Shown here in pieces: positions 22,001 to 34,202 of a stretch of DNA of 64,000 bases. A program made the translations under genes and the position numbers. The notes under the pieces were generated by a model. That model saw nothing but the letters and a program-made list of their open reading frames with translations, was not told where the DNA came from and ran no database searches. The DNA lies in assembly GCA_037178855.1 (NCBI GenBank), contig JASJZC010000002.1, positions 7,576,501 to 7,640,500 of the forward strand. Direction: 5' to 3'. The first letter of the stretch is position 1. Every line of letters begins with the position of its first letter. This stretch comes from Oscheius sp. JU75 (taxonomy: Eukaryota; Nematoda; Chromadorea; Rhabditida; Rhabditidae).

Positions 22001-25000
22001 CCGAATTAGATCTAATTCGTCCAATTTCAGGGCTCCGCCACAGCTCCCGGCTTCTCCGAAGTTGCCTCCGTAAGCTACGCGGCTCGTAAACTGGGCATAA
22101 AGAACGGCATGCTGGTTCGTGATGTGCTCAAACTCTGTCCAAGTCTCATCTGTCTTCCCTACCAATTCGACGACTATCGCCTCGTCTCCAAGGCCATCTA
22201 TACCCTCGTTTCAAAGTAGTTTTCCCCTTTTATATACAACAAAACTGGTTCAGATTCACTCTAGAGGTCCGCGGCGTGTCCTGTGACGAAATGTACGTAA
22301 ATTTTACAAAAAGTTGCCGCGAAAAACGGATCGCGGATGTCAAGGGACTGGCGAATCATATCAGAACACGGATAAGGGAGGAGACGGGCTGCGCAGCTTC
22401 CATAGGAATCGGTCCAAATATGCTCCTGGCTCGTCTGGCGACAAGGAAAGCCAAACCGGATGGAGTCTATTGGACGAGAAAAAATGACGCGGCCAGCTTC
22501 ATTGCCAATGAAAAAGTAACATTTTACTGTTTTGGGAAAAGGGTTTAGATCGTGAACATTCCCGGAGTAGGATACGCAACTGTCCAAAAGATGCTGGAGA
22601 AGTTCGGAGGAGAGCTGGAAACGTGCGGTGATCTGCAGAGAATCGACTGTCAAGACCTGCAAGCTCTGTTCGGGAAGATTGGTGGACTTCATGTAAGTTT
22701 CGACTTGGAAACTTTGCAGGAAACTGCTTTCTTTGCTCGCTAAAAGTTGTTACCTTCGCAATGGTATTTGCCGAGGATAGGTGATCAACAGAACCTGAAC
22801 CGTCAAACTGCTTGTTTCCAATAAAGTGTCTATCCATATTTCACCCTTTTAACAGTTATCAGCTAATAAACAGTTCCTTGGAGTAACCATTTAGTCGGTG
22901 TCTGTTCCAAAGTGTTCATTAACAGTTTATTAGCTGAGAACTGTTAAAAAGGTGAAACATGGATAGTTACTTTATTGGAAACGGGCCAAGTTGGAGCAGT
23001 AGAGAAGATTACTATCGTAAAAACTACGGTTTTTAGTACAAGTATAAAAGAAGCAGTTTTGAGCAATTTTTTGAGAGATTACCGTCTGAAACTGTCAACA
23101 AACATAGTTTGAGATCATTTCTGTTGCATCGTCGCCTGGATTTCCCCAGAGATACTGTAGTTTTCTGTCCATATACCCCCTTCCATAAAATTATAAAACT
23201 TGTTTACAGATTTGGCAGCACTGTCGCGGAGAAGACGATTCCCTGAAGGATTTCCTGACGAACGCTGAGCGCAAGTCCGTCTCCTGTGACATCAACTACG
23301 GCATCCGATTCACTAAGGTCATTTTTTTAACACTCATCATAAAGAAACTACAATTTCAGCAGGAAGAAGTTTTCGACTTTCTGCGACGCGCGGTCGAGGA
23401 AGTCTGCAAAAAGCTTAACTCGTGTCGTCGAATAACCGGCTGTGTTACCCTAAAGCTCATGGTCAGAAGTGCTGACGCCCCGGTGGACACGGCTAAATAT
23501 CTCGGCCATGGGAGATGCGACACCACGACCAAGACGGCGATCCTGAAACGAAATACTGACAGTCCCGAGGTATTTTTAACATTTTAACAAAAAGAATTTA
23601 AGATTTAGAGCCTTCTGAAAGAAGTTCTGATCCTCTACGACATGGTCAGACCGCCGGCAGAAGATCTCCGAGGCGTGGGAATTCATTGTGGCAGACTGGT
23701 CCCAGCAGATGCGGGCGTGAGAAAACTCCAGATGATGAAGAACTTCTTTGACCCGAAGCCGAGAGCTCCGCCCACGGTGAAACCGCCGGAGCCGAAGAAA
23801 AAGGAGGAGGAGAAGAAAAAGACTAAAGTGGGTTTGTAACAGAAATAACCATGACAAAAAAAGTGGTCTTGAATCAAGAACCAGCCATCTTTGACATCTT
23901 TGCTACCCTTTTGGAAACCCGAAAACAACTGCGGGGATCGAACCCGGATTGCTAGATTCACAGCCCAGCGTGCTAGCCGCTAAGCTATTGCAACAGTGGT
24001 AGCAATGCGCGCAACAGACGGACACCGGTGCGCTTTGGAATAAGCGAGGTAGACCGCGCGTGAATTATATGAAAAGTTTGCAGCCAATATACTGGAAGTG
24101 CAAAGGAAGTAGCTCTGAAAAGCTAGAGACACTGCAGCTTTAGCCAATGAGACAGATAATCTCGGCCTAATATCTTGATAAATTCACATTGAAAAGTCCT
24201 TTTGAGAAATGTATACTGCACATCGAAGGTTTAGCACTTAGCACTCCCATTTTTCACTATACCAGTTACTTGTATTGGATGCAAATAAGTCCATTCCTGG
24301 TTTGAATAGGAATCGTGGATAAGGCCTATGAACTTTATTTTTTTGGATGGTATAGCGTTACATTGGTGATCTAGTCAAAAAATGATCCCCTCTGTACTAT
24401 TGTTAGTGTTATTCGTAGTTCTTCTGTACTCACAGCGACTAACAATTTTGCATCATTTTCGAATTGAAAAGCCGGCGCAAGTGCTAGCTGCCGATCAGCC
24501 ATATAATTTTGTCTCAGCATATTAACCACTTTTCTATCCAAAAAGCCTAAGCCTAACTGAAGTATATCAGAACTTCATCATTCAGCTTTCCCATATGTCT
24601 CAGTCAGTTAGCGCTCGCTTCGACTGCGGCGCCAATCAGATCGCGTTCGGGACCCTCTGCTGCAAACCTTTTTTTGGTTTGTACATGAACAAAGAAGGGA
24701 ACTTCCCGTCTCATAAAATCCTCCAAGCTTTCAGGTCGAAGATCTCGTCGAGCCGCCCAAACTGAACGGTCTGGCCGTGCTCTCGGAGATCAAGACAGAA
24801 ATTCACGGCTACCTCGTCGAGGATCCCACCGAAGCCAACGTGCGTCGTCTTTCGCGCTACCTATTCCAGCTAAAAGAATACGGAGCCTATTCGACAATCC
24901 GCGAGCTGTGCATCTTCCTCTCCCGACTCCAATCCGAGCCCGAAACACCAGAAGACTGGCAGGAGACCCTCGACCATCTTTTCAGGCGGCTCGACACGGC

Positions 25001-25118
25001 AATCTACTGGTATTGGGGCGGGAAATTTGTCGAGAAAGAGCTCCAAAAACACCCCCTAACCACTAACCGATGTCATAAAATCTGTCAGCATACGGATGGC
25101 TGTAAATGCGAATACTAA
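19077..25118 (+). CDS. rev-1: DNA repair protein REV1 (Y-family deoxycytidyl transferase)
   Basis: Translesion polymerase that inserts dCMP opposite abasic sites and recruits other lesion-bypass polymerases. It starts MEMDVHLRAFQEEENQEK. A BRCT domain lies at about 20145-20785 (IFQGISIFVNGHT, LIQTHGGDYHCYMEYGHTTY, NEIFLLPGWIID). The catalytic palm has HIDLDCFFVSVALRDRPELR (metal-binding Asp) at about 21123, SYAARKLGIKNGM at about 22074, and the second metal site RGVSCDEMYVN at about 22270. Finger/thumb pieces include IGIGPNMLLARLATRKAKPD and IVNIPGVGYATVQKMLEKFG. The little-finger region runs to about 23570. After a charged linker (PKKKEEEKKKTK) and a roughly 900 bp intron, the last exon (24735 on) encodes the REV1 C-terminal interaction domain (RRLSRYLFQLKEYGAYSTIR). 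Stop at 25118. Confidence 0.95.
22814..22982. repeat. Foldback element in a REV1 intron
   Basis: An imperfect inverted repeat: left arm 22814-22875, beginning GTTTCCAATAAAG, and right arm 22921-22982, ending CTTTATTGGAAAC, with about 45 bp between them. It looks like a small MITE or foldback transposon and differs in sequence from the hairpin family. Confidence 0.75.
23928..24000 (-). repeat. tRNA-derived SINE-like element (REV1 intron)
   Basis: On the minus strand an A-box-like TAGCTTAGCGGCTAGCACG is followed by an anticodon-arm-like segment (CTGGGCTGTGAATC) and a B-box GGGTTCGATCCCC. It is the copy closest to a real tRNA, but the acceptor ends do not pair, so it is not called as a tRNA gene. 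Confidence 0.65.
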
Positions 25119-27205
25119 AATTGTCTATTTACCCCCTATTTCTGGTCATTTTTGCGATACTCACATGAAGATAATCTCGTCACTTTTTGTATGGGAGTTG
25201 AACACGACAGACCCCGACTTTTTGCCGCGTCCCGACTTGACCAGCTTGGATGACCTCCGAAGGACATAGGGCTGGCAAAAAAGAAGCTTGCGCGACCGGT
25301 ATCCGCCTAGCGAGAGTGGCGATGTGGATGGATGACAATGTTCTGTATTGGGCAACGGGCCCGTCCGTGGAGCGGGGAAGAAAACGACTGTATATGCCAC
25401 ACGGGAGAGGGAAGATCGTTCTGATCTCTTGTGTTCCAACATTGTCTCCCAGAAGTTTTTAACGGTCCCGTAGTACAGTTTCCACGGTTCATTCTACTCA
25501 TTATCTCGTCTCTTATTCTCAAGTTTTTCGCGAGAGACATGCAGATGTATATTTTCTCTTACATTTGCGGAGAATTTGTTGTTCTTATCACTATTTTCCA
25601 TGTGCTACAGCAGTGGCTTCCTGAAACTTCTGCAAAAGAAAACGAACGTTTGCGTCTAGAAGTGTTTTCCTGGTTCTTGTCTCTCCAAAGACTTTCTACT
25701 GCTCCTAAAACAGTAGGAAGTCATGAAAACTTCGTTCTACCTTTCTAACTAAACTCCCGCAGTAGGCAACCTTCTAGAGCTTTGACCCCTATCCAGTTAC
25801 AGCATCTACCTTGATCTTCTGTTCGCGTTCGATACTACAAGTTTGACTGATGCTGGGGCTCGTGACAGGTAGATACTGTTCCAGACGGGCTACTGTGACA
25901 GATGCAACCTTCTTTCAGGGACGCATCTCCCTCGATTTAACTTAACTTGCAAATAGTAAGTGCTGTCACAAAGTAACTGACAAATTGGTAATAAGAGCTT
26001 CAGACACACATACACACACTTTTGGGCATTTAGAACTAGATGGACCAGTTTTTAGTAAAGTGTTCTTTAGTAAGTAGAGTGACTGCTCTCTTTTCACAAC
26101 GAACAGCAATAGCCAGTGAATCGCGGCCCACTACTTCCAATGCTGTTCCAGGGATAAAAACAGAAGGGGAATAGCAGAGAGAGACATCGACTGGCGGGGA
26201 CCGAACTACTAGAAAAGACTCGCAGAGCGTAGATGAAGAATGAGCTGACTTCACCAACAGAACTGTTCACTTGCTTCCAGACTTTTGTGAACTTTGCGGT
26301 AGGTTTATCGACTGAGACACGTTTTCCCCTCATTTAAAATCCTAAATGCTGTTTAGATATACGCGCAAGGAGGTTAATTTCCTTTCGTAAAAAACCGTTA
26401 ACACGATCGCTTTCATTAGCTGTCGCAGGAAAGAATTACCAATTTCTTAGCATCCTAGCTTAAGATAAAAGAGGCCAGTCATTGAAGACATACTTTAACT
26501 GACTGCTGTAAATAAACTTGGCAGTTTTTAGAATTTCCACTAGTCTCAAAAAGTCGAAACAAAAGAGACAAGTTAGTAATCTTCAGATCTCCATCCAAGC
26601 ATGAAATCTTCCCTTTGTTTTGTGTTTTCTCTCCCCCGCCGATCCCCCAAGATTCACGCTGATTCGGGGTGAAAGCAATCCGATTTTTGTCCGCTTACAT
26701 CTCTCTTTCATTTTGGGGAAAGTTAAGGCGAGCCTAGTCCTTCTCTTACCTCAAGTTGTAAGAGAGACCATCGTTTGGTACTTCCTTTTTTATCTCAATG
26801 TATTAGCCTATTATGTCCTTTCAGGAAGGCTGGCGCGATCTCATCCGCGTAGCTCAGTCGGGCTCAGTCCTGTTTGCGCCTTGATTACAAATCCAAAGCT
26901 GTCGGGTTCGATCCCCAAGCTCGATAAAAGTTTTTTTTTGTCTTGAAACACTCGTAAACTGACCAGGTTTTCAAACGAGGTATAGTCTCGATCTCTTTCA
27001 ATCGGTTCCTTCTCAAAACTTTTAATTTGCATCTCCCAGACCAGCTGTCTGCCCGATGGCAGAAGGGCGATTACTCAACCGTAGCTGGAACCAGTCTCAT
27101 AACCACCGACTGGGGCCGCTTCTGTACTCTTTCTTCCCATTTTCAAGAACAATTATCTCACGCTCTCTCCCCTCTTTTTAAGTATCCACCCTCTTTTATA
27201 GGGGG
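25119..27205. other. Intergenic, no gene seen
   Basis: About 2.1 kb between REV1 and the Reeler-domain gene. Open frames on both strands (for example 25161-25442 minus, 25431-25748 plus) lack recognisable motifs. It holds one SINE-like element at 26838. A TATA-like and pyrimidine-rich segment precedes the next gene. Confidence 0.5.
26838..26990 (+). repeat. tRNA-derived SINE-like element
   Basis: A-box GTAGCTCAGTCGGGCTCAG (26849-26867), B-box GGGTTCGATCCCC (26903-26915), then a T-run with TGTCTTGAAACACTCG and a tail resembling TTCAAACGAGGTATAG. This is a longer-loop variant of the family. Confidence 0.7.
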
Positions 27206-30200
27206 ATGACCTCCCTGCTACTGTTACTTCCGGTCCTGACCACGGCACTGTTGGAAAATGGTGGCTTCCACTGTAAGATTAGAGACACGATGAGATTGGA
27301 TCGCAGGCTCCACGGACAGCCACAAACTACTCGACCACCGTTTGAGTTGTCCATTTTAGGAGAGGATGGACAGCCGGCGACAGAGTACAGGATAGGGAGA
27401 ATGTATAAGGGTGAGTATCTAAAATATTAGGGTTCTGGTAGTTGATGTCTGTCCATGCAAACCAAAACAGTAGGCTGACAGAGATGATTAGAGGTATAGA
27501 GTGAATCGCTCAGTCAGAACGTAGTAGCAGCTAGCAAAAGTTGCCAGACTGACAGAGACTAGAATTGCTTGACAGATGCATAGGAAATACGATGCCAATT
27601 GGCTGAAGTTGACTGAGGATAGAAGTCTGTCAGTGCTAGACGCTGTCGAAAGTTGTCGGGGTTGACAGTGTCACCAGACATGCGTCTTAGGTCGGGCGGG
27701 CCGATTTTCAGCGCCCTGCGATTCGAGCCTGGCAGAAACCATTTTCAGCGCTCAAAGTGCAAAACAGATATCAGCAATTAAGTGGTCAAAGTTACATTTT
27801 TTAACTCTGCTATGTTCTGAAAATTTGGAGAGAAGAAAAATGCTAAAACTTTGCAGAGCATCGCAAAATGAAAGAATGCAACCAAAGGAGCATGTCTGGA
27901 CGGGGTAATGTTACAGGTTGAGCGAGAAACTCAGGCTGGCGGCATCTCAGTAGCTCAAGTTGTCGTGTTGTAAAAGCTGACAAATTCTTGCTGATTGACA
28001 GAGAAGGCAGTACAAGATTGTGCAAAAAAAAAACGAAAGGACTGCCAACTACTACCGGCCAACCTCACAGACTATATTCAGTTAGACTGGTCGGCTACGT
28101 CCACTACCGCGGTCTACTCATCGAGCCGAGGCTCTGTACTCCAGAAGGACATCTCATTGGAGCACTTCGTGGTGGAAACTTTGTGGAAGAAGAAGCTTGG
28201 GATGAATACGGTTTGCTTTGTCTAATCGCTCTGAAAGTAGGTTTTTCAGGAATCGACTTCCAAGAATGTAACTACTACAAAGTCAATGACACGTTGACTC
28301 ATAAGAACGACGACAAAAAGTTCTTGGTCGAGGCTAACTGGACTACTGAGGTGGATGTGGGAGCTGTACAGTTCATGTAAGTGAACGCAGAACAAAGATA
28401 ACTGAACTTTAGGGTCACAGTAGCCTCTGATGACCAGCTTTATTGGGAGAGATGGAGGCCGAAGAGCGTCTTCTTGAGACCTGCTTACCAGAAAGGACGA
28501 CCGGTCAATGACAGTCTATTCAGCATAGAGACTTTTGTGGAGAAGAAAGGTGAGAGGGGCAGGGAGAGACGGAGAGAAGAGTACAGTGACATTGACAGTC
28601 CGGTAGTGACTGGCAAAATTTCAGTAACTCCAGCTGAGGAAAAAGAGGCCCTAGACAATCTGGGAGGTCTTCCCTTCACTTCCAATCCCTTCGATGTCTC
28701 CGAACAAAAACCTAAATCTTCGGAATCACTTGAAGAACTATCGTCAGGTCCAGTAATTCCACTAGCCAAGATAGCAGGCCCTCCTGGGAGCAAGGTAAAG
28801 AGTCTTTTGAAATCAATCAATGTGTACAGGCTGCTGGAGATGATGTTGCTCTAGCTGGAGCCATTGGACGAATGTTCAAGAAATTCTCGCCGGAGCCTGG
28901 TCTTTCTTCTGAAGATCTAAGATTGTTGAATGCGCACACGGCTATTCAGAAGGATTTCGTAACGGAAATGGATCCTGAAGGTCAGTCTCTCTATCTCTTC
29001 GTCTCTCTGTGACTCCGCCTCACTGTCTCTCTCCCTCTTTGTCTCTCTATCTCTATGTTTCTCTGCCTTTGTCGTATCCCCGAGTTTTCCAGAAATCTGC
29101 CACCATATAAAGCCATGCGCCAATGGTGGACAATGCCTGCCATCAAAAGACAGGTACAGTTGTGAATGCACGATGGGATGGACTGGAAGGAATTGCACAG
29201 GTATACAACATAAATTTATTACCTTCAATCTTCAGATACTGACTGGTGTCTGGCCAACAATTGCGCTAACAACGCAGAATGTCAGAACAACGAGAAGGCT
29301 ACTGGGTACGAGTGCAAGTGCCCAGAGGGATTTGTGGGCACTTACTGTCAATGTATGTTTCACGCAAAAGGTGTTTTCTGGCAACTACTTTTGACTGAGA
29401 GTTTAAACAAGGGGAGGGACAATTTTATGGGAATGAGCATCGGGCTATATTGAAGAATTTTTAGTCGAGTGCATCAAGGACTTGTGCAAGAACAACGGAA
29501 CTTGTGTGATTAAAAAGAGCGGGCAGTTGGGATGTGAATGTCCAGCTGGCTGGGGAGGGAACAAGTGTGAAAGAGGTGGGAATCTTTGAGTTTGTAATAC
29601 GTCTGTTAAGAAATTAATGAATGTAACTGGAAGAAGTGCAAGAATGGCGCCAAATGCACTGATCTGTTCAATGACTACAAGTGCGATTGCGCCAAGGGAT
29701 GGATGGGAAAGAATTGTGATCGTTAGTTTTTTCAATGACGATTCATTAATCATGATAATAGGACCCTGCCAAGACGTCTACAAGTCATGTAACCTGTGGA
29801 AACGGGAAGGACAATGTGACCTCATTCAGCCCCATTCCAACTTTTTCGACTACAACTGTGCTGCGAGCTGTGGAAAGTGCGAGTCGGATCACACGACAAG
29901 TATGGGCTACTATAACCTGTTTCCAACGATAAGGGACACAAAGAAAATAAATTCATGTCCGCGGGTCGAACCCGTGGTAAATAGAACCCTGCCAAGACAA
30001 GGCATGACTCCGTGGATACAGGTCGCGCAACTTGGCGCTACGCCATTAAGGCAAGCCGGCGCCCGAAATTTGCTTCTACTATAGCCCTACCGCCGTATCG
30101 TGCCATGATTACTTTAAAGAAAAGTTTCAGTCAAAACTGTGAAGCCTCTGGCTCCAATTCTAATGCCTTTCTACTGGCTACTGGGAGAATGGACGGCCCA

Positions 30201-30886
30201 CGTGAAAGGATTCCGCGATCGGACAATGGACTACCCCTTCGACATGGCCAACTGTCTCTCATACAATGAGACAATTACTTTCGCTGTGGCAGAAGTTTTG
30301 GTCTTTGGCACACCGAGTGTCAACTATACGTGAGATAGTTTAATAATATTTCATATAATTCGTCTAAGGTCCAAGGCTTTTTGTGAGACCGATCCAAGTA
30401 ATGTTCACGAGAGCCGAGGCTTCTTGACAATTCGACAGTATGCTCCAGCAGGAGATACTAGCGTTATTGCTTCGCTGAGTACTGTCGATAACCATGGTAG
30501 GTTTATCTATGTCTGTCTCTCTATCTCTCCATCCCTCCGTCTTTCTGTCTCTCTGGCTCTTTTTCTCTGTCTCTCCCTCTCTTTCTATTAGGCATTCTTT
30601 CAGGAGTTACGATGATAGAAGAAGGTGAGCTCCACGCTGTGAAGGCGTCAATGGGCAACTTCCTGAAACTGACTCCGAATTACAAAGTTCTTCTGAGCGA
30701 TTCGCAAGAGAAGTTTGCTGATGAGGTTTGACAGACACAGAAATTAGCTTATTCGGATTTTAGCTAACACGATCCTTCACCCGGAAAGGAAACCGCCTGA
30801 TGCAGTTCTTCACCAAAGTCACCAGCGGCAGACCGCTTAAGTTTTCAAAAACATACTCTCAGAGCAAGTCATTCGACTATCTGTAA
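27206..30886 (+). CDS. Secreted Reeler-EGF(x4)-ShKT-nitrobindin-like multidomain protein
   Basis: Signal peptide MTSLLLLLPVLTTALL. A Reeler-type domain is spread over exons 27206-28460 (GRMYKVRLVGYVHYRGLL, GIDFQECNYYKVNDTLTH, FLVEANWTTEVDVGAVQFM). A low-complexity linker follows. Then come four EGF-like repeats (CHHIKPCANGGQCLPSKDR at about 29095; CLANNCANNAECQ; CIKDLCKNNGTCVIK; CNWKKCKNGAKCTDL). A ShKT six-cysteine domain lies at about 29764-29880 (CQDVYKSCNLWKREGQCDL, CAASCGKC). After an intron with a SINE-like copy, a nitrobindin/THAP4-like beta-barrel domain follows (PLAPILMPFYWLLGEWTAH, ESRGFLTIRQYAPAGDTSV, LTRSFTRKGNRLMQFFT) to TAA 30886. The joining intron keeps frame (T-T-I-K-T-V-K), supporting one gene, but two adjacent genes cannot be excluded without RNA data. 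Function is unknown; probably extracellular. Confidence 0.75.
29958..30060 (-). repeat. tRNA-derived SINE-like element, variant subfamily
   Basis: On the minus strand a segment ATGGCGTAGCGCCAAGTTGC resembles the start of the copy at 34598, followed by a B-box-like GGGTTCGACCCGCG. It lies in the intron joining the ShKT and nitrobindin-like exons. Confidence 0.55.
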
Positions 30887-31947
30887 ATAGATCCATTCAA
30901 ATATTAGCCTACAAGTGCAATATGTCTAATAAATGTAACTCTTGAATAGATTGTGTAGCAGGCCACTCCCATTTCTTGTTCTTTGCCCCAGCTCTCCCCA
31001 TACGCAGAGAGATGTCACACGAGCTGAGCTGTCTTTACCAGCGCTACAATAGATACGAAACTGAATCATCAGAAAGGGTTATTTAAACCGTGATATTGCC
31101 AGAAGATCTATGATGCCAGCGGTTTGTAGACCCCCTCATCAGGTGTCCTCGGCCCGGGCGCCAGATCTGTCAAATATTTGGCTACTTTTCGCATGTTGAT
31201 CCCAGTCTTTTTCAAGGAATTTGCGACACTCTTCTCTGGAGCTCCTTGAACGACAAACTGATAAGGCAAAACTGCAGCGCTATCAAGCTTCCCCTTCATG
31301 TTCTTCAGAGCTGTTTGTATGTTCTTCCTTGTTCAGCCCTATGTATTTTCTGAAATGCAAGCGCCGTTCTGCACTCGTGGCCCAATCAGTTAGCGTTCCG
31401 ATTACGAGCAAAAGGTGGCGGGCTCGATTCCTGGCCTTGTCAATTATTTTAGAATTTCCGTGAATAACCTTCTGGTAATTAATTTCATCGCTTGTTTAGT
31501 TTTTAAATTATTTTTTAACTGCGCCGAGTTCAAGAACCGTATACGCTCGCCCCCGATTGTTCTTTGGCAAACAGTAGGAGTGAAATGTCAGTTTGCCCCG
31601 CTTGATAAGAAGGTCAACTTCTAGTGACTTTTTAAGTGCAGAAACCATATCATGAGAGCTGTTATTCCAGTACCGGAAGATTGTTTTAGCAGTGTTCAAC
31701 GTTTAACGATTTCTACTAGGTTTCTGATCCTGATATGTGTGGAAAACATGGACAAAATTTGAGCCTCAAACTGTATTTCCATAACTCTGATGGTTTTTTT
31801 TGTTGCATTTTTAGACTATCTAATCCGAGCTAATCCTTGTCAGATCAGCGCGAAAAGACGCTTAGAAGGACTATTGTTATCAATGTCTGGGCTCGTCCTT
31901 TATCACTTTACAACCATTTTGACACTCGTTCAGAGCTATTTTTCAGG
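30887..31947. other. Intergenic with a SINE-like element
   Basis: No gene recognised. A SINE-like copy occupies about 31377-31560. The acid phosphatase start codon is preceded by TTTTTCAG, a likely trans-splice acceptor. Confidence 0.6.
31377..31560 (+). repeat. tRNA-derived SINE-like element
   Basis: A-box-like GTGGCCCAATCAGTTAGCG, B-box GGGCTCGATTCCT (31429-31441), and a tail containing TGCGCCGAGTTCAAGAACCG near 31520, which matches the 3' tail of other copies. Confidence 0.65.
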
Positions 31948-33992
31948 ATGAAGGGCCTCCTCATCCTACTACCCACCCTATTATTTATAGCCGAAACAGC
32001 AGAGATTAGGAATGGTACCAAGATCCTTCTGTCGGTTCAAGCCATGTGGAGGCATGGAGATCGCTCACCGACAAAGACATACAAGGGAGATTACTATCAG
32101 GAAGCTGCCTGGACTTTTGGAGGATCTGGGTGGGGACAACTGTCGCCTGTAAGTTAAGAGAGAGAGAGAGATACCAACATGTTCAGACTGGAATGAGACA
32201 GCATCTGAAGCTCGGAAAGAGGATCAGAAACCGATACATTTCGGGTAATCCTTACACTAATTTCCTGCAGTCGTGGTATGACTCTCATGAAATCTATGTC
32301 CGATCAACCGATGTCAACAGAACAATTATTTCGGCAATGTCCAATATGATCGGGATGTACGGACAGAAAGACTACAACAATGGGTATGGATCATTAGGAG
32401 AATAGTAAGCTTTTCAGTAACCAATCCTATCCACACCCGGACCCGAATGCCACGTTTGGTGACCCAGTATGGCCAGACGGATATGTACCGATTGCTGTTC
32501 ATACAGTAGATGACGACACCGACTATGTAAGTTTCAAAATGCTGTAAGTATGGAGCTCACTCAGATTGGAAACGCTGATGCGACCTGCCAACGCCAGGAT
32601 CAACTCTGGGCCATGGCCAAGAGCTCCCCGGAACTTATAGCTTTCATCAATAGTCCGAAAACCAGCAATCTTCTGGCCACTCTCACGCAGTATTGCAACC
32701 AAAGCGTCGATATTGACAATCTGTGGATTGTCGCTGATGCCTTCTTGATCGAGGTTCAAACATCCGGGTGCCCAAGAAATACTAAATTTCAGCAAATCTG
32801 GCAGCCGGACTTCCAGATCAGGACCCCTTGGTGGAATCAGACTTTGGGAAATACTACTGTCGATGTGAATGACCAAGTTGAACTGTACCAAAATGGAGTC
32901 TTCAGTGAGTTTAAAGCGGGCCTCCTCCTATCATGTAATTTCTAAAAGTAGCGCGCTCCGATTGCAAATCCAAGCATGTCGGGTTCAATCCCTCCCCCCA
33001 AAATTTTTGCCTTTTCATAACACGCTGGAAAACCGCGTCAGAAGGCTCGATATTATGTCAAAAACACCAGTTATAGCTACTTTAGAGTATCCAAGTTTGC
33101 GCGCCGAGTTCAAACTATAGAAGAAGTTTTTAGATGACTCCTTGATAATGAACAATCTGGATATTGGAAAGGAGCTCCAAACTATCCGAGGAGGTTCCAT
33201 CGCCAACGATATTCTGATGCACGCCAATATTAAACTCGACTGCTGGAGGAACAATGACGCGTCCAGCAAGTGCACGTGGATTAATAGGAACAAGTACTAC
33301 GTCTATTCTGCGGTATTCACATTTTGATATGACCTATTATTATATTCAGCACGACACAACTCTGTATGCCTTCTTCTCCTGTCTGGGCATTCAAAGCAAG
33401 GCAGTCAAGCCTCACGGCTATCCTAAGTATTCTGCTGCGGTTCTCTTTGAGCTCTGGTATGATGAAGCGGAAGCTGCTCCTTACTTCAGGGTATGTAGTT
33501 TTGTAATCTCTCTGCCTATCTATCTTTGTCTCCCTCTGTCTCACTCTGTCTCTATTTGTTTCCTGTCTTATAGTTTCTCTCTCTCTCTCTGTCATATTGT
33601 TTCTCTGTCTCTCTCCCTCTGTCTTTATATCTCTCTGTATTTCTGCTTCTATATCTCTCTGTCTCTCTGTATCTTTGTCTCTCAAACCAATTGATCCTTT
33701 CAGCTACTTTACCACGACCAGGATGGCCATGACTTCGACTCGATTACCGAGGACATTGACGAGTGCATGGGACAGACCTACTGCCCCCTGCAGGTCTATA
33801 TCACATTGGCTGAGAGAGTCAAGCCCCCAATGCCTATGGATCAATGGTGTCAGGTCGATCCTACCGTTCAGCCTAGTTCAAATTCTTTTGCTCAATCAAC
33901 AAGCTTTACCGGTAAGCTTAGTTTTAGAACCCTACTATGTGAATTCTGCAGGTATTCTAATGACTATCGTCATCGGACTGCTCAACTTCTAA
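31948..33992 (+). CDS. Histidine acid phosphatase, secreted or membrane-anchored
   Basis: Hydrolyses phosphomonoesters at acid pH in the secretory or lysosomal system or outside the cell. Signal peptide MKGLLILLPTLLFIAETAE. The catalytic N-terminal motif is MWRHGDRSPTKTY (phospho-accepting His in RHGDRSP). Next are GWGQLSP|TGMRQHLKLGKRIR and RSTDVNRTIISAMSNMIG. C-terminal catalytic HDTTLYAFFSCLGI carries the proton-donor HD pair. Several Asn-X-Ser/Thr sites and Cys residues fit an extracellular enzyme. The last exon gives a short hydrophobic tail (GILMTIVIGLLNF) that could be a membrane anchor. The intron at 33492-33703 is a GTCTCT-type tract. An intron near 32910-33130 carries a partial SINE. 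The gene is convergent with the SLC6 gene, with 210 bp between stops. Confidence 0.92.
32948..33115 (+). repeat. tRNA-derived SINE-like element, 5'-truncated
   Basis: Starts inside the A-box (AGCGCGCTCCGATTGCAAAT), B-box GGGTTCAATCCCT, and then the tail with GCGCGCCGAGTTCAAACTAT at about 33098. Located in an acid phosphatase intron. Confidence 0.6.
33495..33690. repeat. GTCTCT-type polypyrimidine tract
   Basis: About 200 bp of imperfect GTCTCTCT/GTCTTT units forming most of an acid phosphatase intron. Similar tracts occur in many introns and intergenic stretches of this window. Confidence 0.9.
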
Positions 33993-34202
33993 ATACTTTA
34001 ATTTGCATTGTAAGGACAAAACATGCAATAAAAATTTTCAAAGTTTTATTCTCGTACAATATCACAGCTAACGCGCAGAGAAAAAGTGAAACTGAGTTCA
34101 TTCGACAAAGATACGCAAAGGGAATGAAATGTGAAAAAAGTGAAAACTGGAAACAGATCATCGTTGACTCGAGGAAAGCACAGAGAAATTCTTAAAGATC
34201 TT

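Noticed and set aside
23928-24000. Possible tRNA gene with a GTG (His-like) anticodon loop on the minus strand
   Set aside because: D and T arms look right but the acceptor ends do not pair, and it belongs to a dispersed family with many broken relatives.
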